From contig JAMXLJ010000085.1 of the NCBI GenBank assembly GCA_024281095.1, forward strand, positions 1 to 64,000: 64,000 nt of DNA. Reading direction: 5' to 3'. Numbering within the stretch: the stretch's first letter is position 1; each line of letters opens with the position of its first letter. Both the position numbers and the translations under genes were made by a program. The notes beneath the pieces were generated by a model. That model ran no database searches, was not told where the DNA came from, and saw nothing but the letters and a program-made list of their open reading frames with translations. This DNA comes from Acidimicrobiia bacterium (GTDB taxonomy: Bacteria > Actinomycetota > Acidimicrobiia > IMCC26256 > JAMXLJ01). This document shows positions 25,491 through 34,410 of the stretch, piece after piece.

Positions 25491-27257
25491 GTGACGTTTG
25501 CAGAACGATTACAGCCGGCGCGACTCCGCTCGTCTCCGCTGTCGATACGGGGCGCGCAGCCACTCTACGGGGCGCTGGTCTTGCTGATATGCCCTCTACT
25601 TGTATCCGCGGGTGTGCTGCTCTTCGATGTCGGTTCGAAGTTCCATGCGCTGGATGACAACGCGCTCAACGAGTTGCAGACGCGTGACGTCGGGCGACAT
25701 CTCGTCCTGCTGGGGCCCTACTCACGCTCGGGCTGGAACCATCTTGGCCCGGCGATCTACTACGTGTTGGCGGTTCCGTACCGGCTGACTGGAAGCCACT
25801 CAGTGGGGCTCTATGTCGGGGCATTGATGATCAATAGCATCGCTGTCGCCGGCATCTTGATGATCTCGTGGCGTCGGGGCGGCCTACCGATTCTGATCTT
25901 GTCCGCCTTGGGCCTCAGCGCGGTCCTCCACAACCTCGGCCCGTCATTCCTCCGCGATCCGTGGAACCCCTATGTAACTGTGCTTCCGTTCGGATTGATG
26001 TTGTTTCTGACGTGGGAGCTTGCTACCGGCGCGGTATGGGCTCTTCCCGTGTCCGCGGGCGTCGCGACCTTCTTGGTACAGACCCACGTTGGCTACATCC
26101 CGCTTGCGCTTCCGCTGCTGATCGGGGGTGCAGTTTCGCTTGTGATCACCACACGACGGCTGCGGGGCAGGAGCGATGGGGCTCGCTGCCTCCTGCGGGC
26201 GAGCGCGATCTCAGTTGCAGTACTGGGTGTGATGTGGCTTCCACCGGTCCTGGCTGTGGTGTTGAACCGACCCGGCAATCTCGGCGACGCGGCTTACTAC
26301 TTCATTCACACAAACAGTCATCACAGCCTGACCGACGGCTATCGCGTAGTTGCCGCGCAACTCTCACTCAGACCGGAATGGATCACCGGCGCGCATACGC
26401 CGAGCAAGATCTCACTCGAACCGACTGCGCTTCGGTCAAATCCTCTGCCTTGGCTCATCTTGCTGTTCGCTGCCGCGAGCTTGTTCTTGTGGCGCAGACG
26501 GATCGGAGAGGGGACGCACCTCGCGGTCGTCGTCGCGGCAACGCTGGCCCTCGGCATCCTGTCGGTCGCCCGCACCAGCGGGCCGATCTACGCCTATCGC
26601 CTCCGATGGACCTGGATGCTGGCGATGGCTGCCTTTGTCGTCGTTGCTTGGGCCGGCTGGGTGCTCGTTGCCCCTGTGTTGCTGCACCGCCGGAGATTCG
26701 TGCTTGCCGCGTTGCTCGTCGGCATGATCGTCGGACTCAGCATCGCGAACGCGGCTGCGGCGGGACAGACATCCACGCCGGACGATCCGGCGGCGTCGGT
26801 TCTTGCAAAGCTCATGCCCCGGGTGGTCAGCGCGCTACCGCGTGGTACCGGGCCGGTTGTCGTCCAGCCGACCTTCTTCGACGTCTACTCCCAGGGCGCG
26901 GTGCTCTGGCTCGAGCGCACCGGGATCAACGTGCGGGTCGGGTCGGCCCTGGCTGGCGCCCAGACGTTTGGTGTCAGACGCGTCTACCACGGCGGCCCCG
27001 TGCGTGCGACGCTGATGGTCGGTTCCGGCGGCGTTTTCGACGTGTTCGCAGGCAATCCTCGGCTGCAGCTCATCGCGTATCACGGCCGCGTCTCGCCGGC
27101 TCAACGGGTCCCGATCGCTGCCCGTCTCGTGGATCTCGCAGCGCAATATCACGCCGGGCGCATCAGCACCCGCGACTTCTTGCGTACACGCGCCAAGCTC
27201 AACCACGAGATAGGGGACGCCGTCGGCTTCTTCATCGAGCGCAAGACCAGGTCCTGA
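25491..27257 (+). CDS. Multipass membrane protein, glycosyltransferase (GT-C)-like, lower GC
   Basis: About 588 residues with roughly ten hydrophobic segments between residues 25 and 425 and a soluble C-terminal part. DDNALNELQTRDVGRHLVLLGPYSR after the first helix recalls the extracytoplasmic acidic loop of GT-C mannosyl/arabinosyltransferases, and WNHLGPAIYYVLAVPYR fits too. No close family can be named. The GTG at 25491 is preferred because AGGA precedes it; a TTG at 25473 is in frame. Codons ending in A or T are clearly more frequent than in neighbouring genes, which suggests transfer. About 280 bp lie upstream. Confidence 0.7.
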   Translation: MTFAERLQPARLRSSPLSIRGAQPLYGALVLLICPLLVSAGVLLFDVGSKFHALDDNALNELQTRDVGRHLVLLGPYSRSGWNHLGPAIYYVLAVPYRLTGSHSVGLYVGALMINSIAVAGILMISWRRGGLPILILSALGLSAVLHNLGPSFLRDPWNPYVTVLPFGLMLFLTWELATGAVWALPVSAGVATFLVQTHVGYIPLALPLLIGGAVSLVITTRRLRGRSDGARCLLRASAISVAVLGVMWLPPVLAVVLNRPGNLGDAAYYFIHTNSHHSLTDGYRVVAAQLSLRPEWITGAHTPSKISLEPTALRSNPLPWLILLFAAASLFLWRRRIGEGTHLAVVVAATLALGILSVARTSGPIYAYRLRWTWMLAMAAFVVVAWAGWVLVAPVLLHRRRFVLAALLVGMIVGLSIANAAAAGQTSTPDDPAASVLAKLMPRVVSALPRGTGPVVVQPTFFDVYSQGAVLWLERTGINVRVGSALAGAQTFGVRRVYHGGPVRATLMVGSGGVFDVFAGNPRLQLIAYHGRVSPAQRVPIAARLVDLAAQYHAGRISTRDFLRTRAKLNHEIGDAVGFFIERKTRS

Positions 27258-27566
27258 GGCGCCGCAAAGGAGCCCTGGACGGGACGGGCGCTGCAGCACG
27301 GGCGCAGGTCGGTCTCCGGGCTCCCACAGGGGGACACGCCGCGACGCGCGCGGCGATCACTTCGAGTGAGCCAGGTGGCAGCGGGCACGGTGCCGGCGGC
27401 GCGCGCGTTGCGCCCGGGTGCCAGCGGCCGGGTGTTGCCGGCGAGGCTGCGCCAGTGACCGTCGAGGCGCGGGCGGCCCGCTACCGGGTGCCCCGAGGCG
27501 CCGACGGGGGGCCGCACGATGCAACGCTCCGTCGGATCCCGTTCGGCGCCGATGTAGTTTCCGCCC
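27258..27566. other. Non-coding spacer of about 309 bp
   Basis: GC-rich DNA between the membrane-protein gene and the acyl-CoA synthetase gene. I see no open frame with a ribosome site, no tRNA-like arms and no member of the TGACR-N4-YGTCA sites. There is a small GGCGC/GCGCC hairpin at 27398-27414. It probably holds the promoter of the downstream gene. Confidence 0.5.
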
Positions 27567-29048
27567 GTGCCCGCATTGGTCGACGAGCTGCTGCGCGAGG
27601 CCGCGGCGACCCGCCCGGACCGCGAGGCCTATGTGCACGGGCCCGACCGCATCACGTATGCCGCGCTCGACCGTGCGGCCGACGGGTTCGCGACCGTGCT
27701 GCTCGAGCACGCGGTCGGCCGCGGGGATCGTGTCTGCCTGCTGCTGCCGTCGTCGATCGACTTCGCGGTCTGCTACCTCGGCGCGATTCGCGTCGGGGCC
27801 ATCACATCGGCGATCAACCTGCGACTCGGCGCGACCGAGGCCGCGAGCATCGTGGAGCGCAGCGAGCCCGTGCTCACGGTCGTCGACCACGGTCGCGACG
27901 CGCCGGCGCGCCGCTCCGCCGGCGCGGTGATCGAGCGGTCGGACCTTCGCGACGCGTTCGGCGCTCCCCCGCCCGCCGACGGCCTGCTCCCCCGCCGCGC
28001 ACCCGACGACGCCACGTGCATCGTGTGGACGAGCGGCACCACCGGGGTGCCGAAGGGCGCGGTGTACGACCACACCACTCAGGAAGCGATCTCGCGCAAC
28101 ATCGGCGAGCTCACAGTCGACGGGGAGCGACGCCTCGTCGTATTGCCGTTCCCACACGTCGGCTACATGACCCGCATGTGGGACGAGCTCGCGCACGTCA
28201 CCACGCTCGTGCTCGCGGGCGAACCGTGGTCGGCCACGGAGACCCTCCGCCTCATACGCGAAGAGGCCATCACCATGGCGACGGGCGTGCCGACGCAGTG
28301 GTCGCTCGTGCTCGCACACCCGGATCTCGCGCGCACCGACTTCTCGGGTCTGCGCGTGGCGGGTCTCGGTGCCGCGGCGATCGCTCCGGAGCTCGTGCGG
28401 ACGATGCGGTCCGTGCTCGGTTGCCCGGTGCTGACGCGCTACACGAGCACCGAGGCCGGCGTCACCACGAGCACGCGCATCGGCGACCCCGACGAGGTCG
28501 TCGCCACGACCGTGGGGCGTCCGGCACCCGAGGTCGAGATGCGCGTCGTCGATCGGGAAGGCGCCGCCGTCGAGCGCGGCACAGTGGGCGAGGTCATCTG
28601 CCGGTCGCCGGCAATGATGCGCGGCTACTGGCGCGACCCGGATCACACCGCCGAGGTCATCGACGGTGACGGATTCCTTCACACAGGCGATCTCGGCTAC
28701 GTCGGTGACGACGGCAATCTTCGCCTCGTCGGTCGGCTCAAGGAGATGTACATCCGCGGCGGATACAACGTGTATCCCGCGGAAGTCGAAGGTGTGCTCG
28801 CCGACCATCCGGGCGTCGATCGCGTCGCGATCGTCGGTGCACCCGACCCGGTGCTCGGCGAGATCGGAGCTGCGTTCGTCGTGCCCGCGGATCCCGCCGC
28901 CCCGCCCACGCTCGACGACTTACGCGACCTCACCCGCAGCCGTCTCGCCGACTACAAGGCGCCCGACCGCCTGGTCGTGGTCGACGAACTTCCGCTCACC
29001 TCGATGCACAAGGTCGACAAGAGGGAGTTGCTTCGGCAGCTGGGTTGA
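27567..29048 (+). CDS. Acyl-CoA synthetase (AMP-forming)
   Basis: A 493-residue ANL ligase with all motifs intact: WTSGTTGVPKG (A3, about residue 154), RYTSTEAGV (A5), FLHTGDLGYVGDDGNL (A7), GRLKEMYIRGGYNVYPAEVE (A8), and LPLTSMHKVDKRELLRQ with the A10 lysine. It should activate a fatty or aromatic acid to its CoA thioester. The start is GTG. It is the best-preserved complete acyl-CoA synthetase in the window. The small acidic DUF5709 gene follows. Confidence 0.93.
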   Translation: MPALVDELLREAAATRPDREAYVHGPDRITYAALDRAADGFATVLLEHAVGRGDRVCLLLPSSIDFAVCYLGAIRVGAITSAINLRLGATEAASIVERSEPVLTVVDHGRDAPARRSAGAVIERSDLRDAFGAPPPADGLLPRRAPDDATCIVWTSGTTGVPKGAVYDHTTQEAISRNIGELTVDGERRLVVLPFPHVGYMTRMWDELAHVTTLVLAGEPWSATETLRLIREEAITMATGVPTQWSLVLAHPDLARTDFSGLRVAGLGAAAIAPELVRTMRSVLGCPVLTRYTSTEAGVTTSTRIGDPDEVVATTVGRPAPEVEMRVVDREGAAVERGTVGEVICRSPAMMRGYWRDPDHTAEVIDGDGFLHTGDLGYVGDDGNLRLVGRLKEMYIRGGYNVYPAEVEGVLADHPGVDRVAIVGAPDPVLGEIGAAFVVPADPAAPPTLDDLRDLTRSRLADYKAPDRLVVVDELPLTSMHKVDKRELLRQLG

Positions 29049-29114
29049 GCAACCGTTTCCATGTGCGCGACACGGGGTACCGCGCACATGACCGACGAGC
29101 GAGTGAGGAACCGC

Positions 29115-29522
29115 ATGCGGCCTGACGAGCGCGAGGCGAGCGGCGAGCCGCTCGAAGCGGAGGGTGTCCCCGACCTCGAGGGCCCGCTCCCCGAGAAAGA
29201 GGCGACGGGCGACCCGCAGGAGGGCGTCGCGCCGCCGAACTACTTCCCCAAGGCGGCGACCGACTGGGGCACGACGGCCGAAGAGCAGCGCCGGACCGAG
29301 CCACTCGACCTGCGCCTGCAGCGCGAACTCCCCGACTTCACGCCCGCCGACGTGGTGCCCGAGGACGACGAGTGGCGCGAACCGGTACGCCTCGTCGACG
29401 AGGGCGACGAGGACGTCGGCCTCGAGGACGACGAGAAGGATCTCGTGGCCACCGCCTACGAGGACGAGCCCGACGACTTCAGCGCCGAAGAAGCCGCACT
29501 CCACATCGAACCGGAGCGGTAG
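29115..29522 (+). CDS. Acidic DUF5709-like protein
   Basis: About 135 residues, very rich in Glu, Asp and Pro, with no membrane segment or enzyme motif. The block EPLDLRLQRELPDF and the repeated acidic clusters resemble actinobacterial DUF5709 proteins, whose role is unknown. GTGAGGAA precedes the ATG at 29115; an ATG at 29088 and a GTG at 29061 are also in frame. It is probably disordered. It converges with the flavin reductase gene and ends 9 bp from it. Confidence 0.65.
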   Translation: MRPDEREASGEPLEAEGVPDLEGPLPEKEATGDPQEGVAPPNYFPKAATDWGTTAEEQRRTEPLDLRLQRELPDFTPADVVPEDDEWREPVRLVDEGDEDVGLEDDEKDLVATAYEDEPDDFSAEEAALHIEPER

Positions 29523-29531
29523 CGGCCGCCG

Positions 29532-30026
29532 TCACGCCGGGTGGCCGGGCTCGAAGTCGCGCACGCGTTGGAACGTGAGGCGCGGGTCGGTGCCGCCGTG
29601 GGTCTCGCCGGCGATCGGGTCGAGCAAAAAGCCGACGTGGTCGCCGGTGTCGACCTGCTCCAGCACGCGCCCGGCGAACCAGTCCACGCCGTCGAGGACG
29701 GGTACGTCTGCCGGCCCGGGACTCCACGCGCACTGGGAGAACTTGTCGACCTCGTCGCCGGTCTCCTCACCGAAGAGCCTGGCGAGCTCCACATCGTTCA
29801 CACGTGGCGCGTGCACGACGAGCACGTCGCTCGCCGCCGCCACGCGGAAGGTGTGATTCGCCTTCGAGATCCACGCCCCGAATCGAACGGGATGGATGCT
29901 GCATTGCGTCGCGAAGCCGACGAGGCATCCCGATCGCTCGCCGCGGGCGGCCGCGGTGACGATCCACATCGGGTAGTCGATCGAGTCCGCGATCTCGTCG
30001 AGGACGCGGGCACCTTCACCCGTCAT
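29532..30026 (-). CDS. Flavin reductase-like, FMN-binding split-barrel protein
   Basis: A 164-residue protein of the flavin-reductase-like split barrel: MWIVTAAARGERSGCLVGFATQCSI is the usual first beta-hairpin, and later come VHAPRVNDVELARLFG and DWFAGRVLEQVDTGDHVGFLLDP. The family supplies reduced flavin to monooxygenases or binds FMN/F420. Its ATG overlaps the stop of the LLM gene at 30023-31024 as ATGA, so an oxygenase-plus-reductase pair is likely. Confidence 0.85.
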   Translation of the reverse strand: MTGEGARVLDEIADSIDYPMWIVTAAARGERSGCLVGFATQCSIHPVRFGAWISKANHTFRVAAASDVLVVHAPRVNDVELARLFGEETGDEVDKFSQCAWSPGPADVPVLDGVDWFAGRVLEQVDTGDHVGFLLDPIAGETHGGTDPRLTFQRVRDFEPGHPA

Positions 30027-31024
30027 GACGCAGCCGGGCTGGACGGCTTGATGCGCGGCAGCACCTTCGACGCGAACAGCTCCAGGCTCTCCCACCCGAC
30101 CTCGGGCGCGATGCCACCCATGAGCGGGTGCAGCACGACCGTGCCGAGCTCGCCGCTCTGCGCGAGCGCGACACACTCGTCGGGCGTCACGACCCGATAG
30201 ACGCGCCGCAGCTCGGGATCGTCGACCGAACTTGCCTTCACGTGCACAGCGGAACGCTGGCCCGGCGTCTGCCAGGCCGAGTACGTCTGCGCGTCGAACA
30301 GCGCGTGCGCTCCGATCTGTGCCCAGGTCTTGTCGGGGTCTTCGCTCACCATCACCATGCCTGGCCCGGTCGGCAGGCTCGCCCAGCCGCCCTCGAAGCC
30401 GACCGCGGCACACTCGTCGCGGTACACGTCGGCCAGCGCGGGGTCGTCGATCGCGGGGAAGAACGGCAATCGCAGGCGTGCGGCCCGCCGAGCGGCGATC
30501 TCGGTCGACCCGCCGATCATCATGAGCGGATGGGGCTTCGACACCGGTGCGGGCGTGACGCGGATCGTGCGGCCCCGCCACACGAACGGCTCGCCCGTCC
30601 ACGCGCGCCGCATCACGTCGACGTACTCCTCGAGGAGGGCGCCGCGGCGCGAGCGGTCGACGCCGGCCATCTCGAACTCCTCGTAGCGGTACCCGAGGCC
30701 GGCGACGAAGCCGATGCGCCCGCCGCTCAGCACGTCGACCGCCGCGAGCTGCTCCGCAAGGCGCACGGGGTCGTGGAGCGGAACCAGCAAGGCCGAGATC
30801 GTGATGTGGGCCGCGCGATTGCATGCGGAGATCGCGGCCGCGAGCGTGACCGGCGCCGAGAGATACCCGTCATCGGTGCCGTGATGCTCCGAGAGGACGA
30901 TCGCGTCGACGCCGTGTTCCTCGCCCCACGCGCACTGCTCGAGGCAGGCCCGGTACTGCGCGGCATGGGTGGTGGACGCGAACCGCGGCACCCGCAGGTC
31001 GTAACGCAACGCAACCATGGTCAT
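30023..31024 (-). CDS. LLM-class (luciferase-like) monooxygenase/oxidoreductase
   Basis: A 333-residue luciferase-family protein starting MTMVALRYDLRVP, with AIVLSEHHGTDDGYLSAP, ISALLVPLHDPVRLAEQLAAVDVLSGGR and FVAGLGYRYEEFEMAG. HPLMMIGGSTEIAARRAA is the phosphate-binding part. The HHG of SEHHG is typical of members that act with reduced flavin. AAGGAG precedes the ATG. Because the next gene is a coupled flavin reductase-like protein, FMN is as likely as F420 for the cofactor. Substrate unknown. Confidence 0.88.
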   Translation of the reverse strand: MTMVALRYDLRVPRFASTTHAAQYRACLEQCAWGEEHGVDAIVLSEHHGTDDGYLSAPVTLAAAISACNRAAHITISALLVPLHDPVRLAEQLAAVDVLSGGRIGFVAGLGYRYEEFEMAGVDRSRRGALLEEYVDVMRRAWTGEPFVWRGRTIRVTPAPVSKPHPLMMIGGSTEIAARRAARLRLPFFPAIDDPALADVYRDECAAVGFEGGWASLPTGPGMVMVSEDPDKTWAQIGAHALFDAQTYSAWQTPGQRSAVHVKASSVDDPELRRVYRVVTPDECVALAQSGELGTVVLHPLMGGIAPEVGWESLELFASKVLPRIKPSSPAAS

Positions 31025-31158
31025 CGCCAGACTCCTTCGGTCGGCTCGTCCGGTCCGGGCGCGGCGCCGGAGTGTAACGACGCCTCGTCGCCAGAGGTGA
31101 GGCCGCACCGGCGCGGGTCAGCGAGTGAACACGCGACGCCGGGGTAGCCTCCTGCGCG

Positions 31159-32553
31159 GTGTCACCGAGAGGCTCGGCCGCCGGCCGCACTCATCCGGCA
31201 CGCGACGATTCGCCACGCGTCGCGCCTGCCGTCACGAGTGTCGACGAGCCGGCCTCTCCGTCGAAGCCCGGACCCGACGAGCCCGCCGAGCCGCCGGCCC
31301 GCGAGGACGGCATCTCCGACCGCTGGTCCGACCTGCTCGACTACCTCTCGGACGCGGCGGCCCTGATCGGTCTCGATCCGGATGTGCACGCGCGCTTGCG
31401 CGTCCCTCGGCGCATCCTCGAGGTCGCGGTGCCGATCCAGCGCGACGACGGTCGGGTGGAGGTGTTCACCGGCTGGCGTGTGCACCACAACACGAGCCGC
31501 GGCCCCGGCAAGGGAGGCATCCGCTTTCACCCGGCCCTCGACCGTCGTGAGGTGAGCGCACTCGCGGCCGCGATGACCTTCAAGACCGCGCTGATGGACC
31601 TGCCCTTCGGCGGGGCGAAGGGTGGTGTGCGCTGCGACCCGATGTCGCTGTCGCTCGCCGAGCTCGAGCGCCTGACCCGCCGCTACACCTGGGAGATCAT
31701 CACGCTGCTCGGCCCCGACAAGGACGTCCCGGCGCCCGACGTCAACACCGACGGGCGTGTCATGGGTTGGCTCATGGACACGATCTCGCTCGCACGCGGC
31801 GAGAACGTCGCGAGCTCAGTGACGGGCAAGCCGACCGTCATCGGGGGCACCGAGGAGCACGCCGGCTCGACGGCGAGCGGTGTGGTCCACGTCGTGCGTG
31901 ACGTCTTCGCTGAGCTCGGCGTGCAGCCGGCCGGGCGCCGTGCCGTCGTGGAGGGTTTCGGGAAGGTGGGCGCCCCCCTGACCTTCCTGCTGCACTCCGC
32001 GGGCCTGCGGGTGGTCGCGGTGAGCGACATCGGCGGCGCCGTGTACAACCCGGGCGGCCTCGACGTCGCGAGCCTGTCGGCCCACGCGGCGCGCACCGGT
32101 TCGGTGGCCGGGTTCCCGGGTGGCGACCCACTCGACCCGACGGAGCTCTTCGCGGTGCCGTCGGATCTCGCCGTGCCCGCCGCGCTCGAGGGCACGATCG
32201 ACGAGAAGATCGCGGCGTCGGTCGCCGCGCCCGTCGTGGTCGAGGCGGCCAACGGGCCGATCACCGCGGACGCCGATCGCATCCTCGACGCTCGCGGGGT
32301 CGTCGTGGTCCCCGACATCCTCGCCAACGCGGGCGGCGTGATCGACTCGTACTTCGAGTGGGCCCAGAACCGTCAGGGCGTCGCGTGGGAGCAGGGCGTC
32401 GGCGGCCGGCTCCTCCAACGGATCATGCACAAAGCGTTCGCCGAAGTCTGGGCGCGGTCACAGTCGCTGCACGCCGACCTGCGCCGCACCGCCTACGCGG
32501 TTGCGACCCAGCGTGTCGCCGACGCGATGACGGCCCGAGGCCTCTTCCCGTGA
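31159..32553 (+). CDS. Glu/Leu/Phe/Val dehydrogenase family protein
   Basis: A 464-residue amino-acid dehydrogenase. The catalytic N-domain has GPGKGGIRFHP and DLPFGGAKGGV (substrate and catalytic Lys), and VPAPDVNTDGRVMGW (catalytic Asp). The Rossmann domain has VVEGFGKVG, and near the end ILANAGGVIDSYFEW. These fit glutamate dehydrogenase (oxoglutarate to glutamate, NAD or NADP). About 45 extra residues, rich in Pro and Ser, precede the domain, so the true start may be later than this GTG. An LLM gene overlaps its stop by GTGA. Confidence 0.9.
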   Translation: MSPRGSAAGRTHPARDDSPRVAPAVTSVDEPASPSKPGPDEPAEPPAREDGISDRWSDLLDYLSDAAALIGLDPDVHARLRVPRRILEVAVPIQRDDGRVEVFTGWRVHHNTSRGPGKGGIRFHPALDRREVSALAAAMTFKTALMDLPFGGAKGGVRCDPMSLSLAELERLTRRYTWEIITLLGPDKDVPAPDVNTDGRVMGWLMDTISLARGENVASSVTGKPTVIGGTEEHAGSTASGVVHVVRDVFAELGVQPAGRRAVVEGFGKVGAPLTFLLHSAGLRVVAVSDIGGAVYNPGGLDVASLSAHAARTGSVAGFPGGDPLDPTELFAVPSDLAVPAALEGTIDEKIAASVAAPVVVEAANGPITADADRILDARGVVVVPDILANAGGVIDSYFEWAQNRQGVAWEQGVGGRLLQRIMHKAFAEVWARSQSLHADLRRTAYAVATQRVADAMTARGLFP

Positions 32554-33443
32554 GCCGTCCAACCGATCTGGGACGCGTCGGGATCTGGACGTTCGCCCTC
32601 AACCTCGTGCCGTCGACACGCGCCGGCGAGCTGGCGCGCCGGCTCGAGGAGCTCGGGTACGGGACGCTCTGGATACCCGATGCGCTCGCACGCGATCCGC
32701 TGGTACAGGCCGCGCTCCTCTTGTCGGCGACCGAGACGCTGCGCGTCGGCACGGGCATCGTGTCGATCTACGGGCGTGACGCGGCGACGATGACCGCGGG
32801 ATGGCGCACACTCAGCGAAGCGTTCCCGGGCCGTTTCGTCCTCGGCCTCGGCGTCAGCCACGCGCCGATGGTCGAGGGCCTCTTCCAGCGGGACTACGCG
32901 CCACCGGTCGCCACGATGCGCGGGTACCTCGAACGGATGGACGCGGCGCCGTTCATGGGCGTGCCGCCCCCGGAGCCGTCGCGACGGGTGCTCGCCGCGC
33001 TGGGCCCGCGCATGCTCGCCCTCGCGGCGGAAAAGACAGACGGTGCGCATCCCTACAACGTGACCCCGGAGCACACCGCTTCCGCGCGCGAGCAGCTCGG
33101 TGCCGCGAAGATCCTCGCACCCGAACAGGCCGTGGTGCTCGAGAGCGACCCGGCCGAAGCCCGCCGTATCGGCCGGGCTCATCTCGCGATCTACCTGTCG
33201 TTGCCGAACTACGTGAACAACCTGCGCCGCCTCGGATTCACGGACGAAGATCTCGCGGGCGGCGGCAGCGACCGCCTCGTGGACGGCATCGTCGCGTGGG
33301 GCGACGCCACGGCGATCGCTGCCCGTGTGCGTGCCCACCTCGACGCCGGCGCAGACCATGTCGCCGTTCAGGTGGTCGCGCCGGACGGCCAGACGGTGCC
33401 GCTCCGGCAATGGGAGACGCTCGCGGACGCGCTGCCGCGCTGA
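32550..33443 (+). CDS. LLM-class F420-dependent oxidoreductase (TIGR03620-like)
   Basis: A 297-residue luciferase-like protein that opens LGRVGIWTFALNLVPSTRAGELARRLEELGYGTLWIPDA, characteristic of the TIGR03620 group. TGIVSIYGRDAATMTAG and FVLGLGVSHAPMVEG follow. The group is shorter in the middle than other LLM proteins and is thought to use F420. The GTG at 32550 overlaps the dehydrogenase stop (GTGA), so the genes are translationally coupled. Why an F420 enzyme should be tied to glutamate-type dehydrogenase is unclear. Confidence 0.88.
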   Translation: MSRPTDLGRVGIWTFALNLVPSTRAGELARRLEELGYGTLWIPDALARDPLVQAALLLSATETLRVGTGIVSIYGRDAATMTAGWRTLSEAFPGRFVLGLGVSHAPMVEGLFQRDYAPPVATMRGYLERMDAAPFMGVPPPEPSRRVLAALGPRMLALAAEKTDGAHPYNVTPEHTASAREQLGAAKILAPEQAVVLESDPAEARRIGRAHLAIYLSLPNYVNNLRRLGFTDEDLAGGGSDRLVDGIVAWGDATAIAARVRAHLDAGADHVAVQVVAPDGQTVPLRQWETLADALPR

Positions 33444-33503
33444 GCCCGACGCATTACGACGTCGCGCTCCAGCCGGAGCGCCGAAAATGCCGATGAAGCT
33501 CGC

Positions 33504-34388
33504 GTGCTGCGTCGCCTGTCTCCGCTGGTGTTGACCGCCGGCCTGGTCGCCACATGCGCCGGGTCGGCCGCGTTCTCCCTCCATGTCGCCGTGCTCGACA
33601 CCGGGCGCGTTCGAGCCGGCGCAGGCGAGGTGCTCCGTTCCGCGCCGGTGGAACGAGCGATGACGGAACGCATCGTCGCCGCGCTGCGCGCCCAGGTGCC
33701 GGGCACCGATGCCGTGCCGCCCCAGCAGCTCACCGACGTAGCGACGCGGGTGCAACGCGATCCGCGCTTCGTGTCGGCGTTCGGCGCCGGCGTCGTCGGC
33801 GTGCAACGTCACGTGTTCGATGGCCGCCCCGGCCTGGTGCTCCTGCCCGAGGCGCCCGTGACGGCCGCCCTCCGGGACGCGGTCACCGCACGGGCCCCCG
33901 CGCTTGCCGGCGCGCTCCCGCCGGGCGTCGAACTCAATGTCGACATCGATGCGCGGTCGGTGCCGAACCTCGAAGCGGTCGGGCACGGCATCGACAACGC
34001 GATGCTGGCTTTGCTCGTCGGGACCGCGGCGCTCGTCGTGGCGATCGTGACGGCGAGACCACGCCGGCGCGCGGTTGCGCGTGTGGCCCGTTGCATGATC
34101 GGGATCGGCGTGTTCGAGACGATCCTGTTCGGCGCGGTTCCGAGGGTCGTGCTGTGGGCCTTCGGACCGTGGGCGCAGGTCGCGGGGGCCTATCTCCGCG
34201 CCACCATGACGCCGTTGGTCATCGCGAGCATCGTCCTCTTGGTGGGCGGCGCGTGGGCGTTGACGCTCGTGCACCGACTCGAGGTCGCGGCCGGACGGCG
34301 GGCGCGGGAACAGGCGCTCGCCGATCTTGCCCGCCGTACCGAGTGGCGCCCGCCGGCGGTGGAGCGGGCACCACAACGGAGCCGCTGA
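33504..34388 (+). CDS. Membrane protein of unknown function
   Basis: A 294-residue protein I cannot assign. It has an N-terminal membrane helix (about 7-28), an extracytoplasmic domain of about 135 residues with repeated pairings such as RSAPVERAMTERIVAALRAQVP, then three helices (about 166-186, 195-220, 232-253), and a basic C-terminal tail. The arrangement of one helix, a soluble domain, then three helices recalls actinobacterial integral membrane proteins of unknown role. The start is GTG with a weak ribosome site. It converges with the histone-like gene. Confidence 0.65.
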   Translation: MLRRLSPLVLTAGLVATCAGSAAFSLHVAVLDTGRVRAGAGEVLRSAPVERAMTERIVAALRAQVPGTDAVPPQQLTDVATRVQRDPRFVSAFGAGVVGVQRHVFDGRPGLVLLPEAPVTAALRDAVTARAPALAGALPPGVELNVDIDARSVPNLEAVGHGIDNAMLALLVGTAALVVAIVTARPRRRAVARVARCMIGIGVFETILFGAVPRVVLWAFGPWAQVAGAYLRATMTPLVIASIVLLVGGAWALTLVHRLEVAAGRRAREQALADLARRTEWRPPAVERAPQRSR

Positions 34389-34401
34389 CCCCCGGCGGGG
34401 G
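34389..34401. terminator. Hairpin between convergent genes
   Basis: CCCCC-GGC-GGGGG directly after the stop of the membrane-protein gene and 9 bp before the end of the histone-like gene. It is symmetrical and could end both transcripts, although there is no T-run. Confidence 0.4.
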
Positions 34402-34410
34402 CCGGCACCC

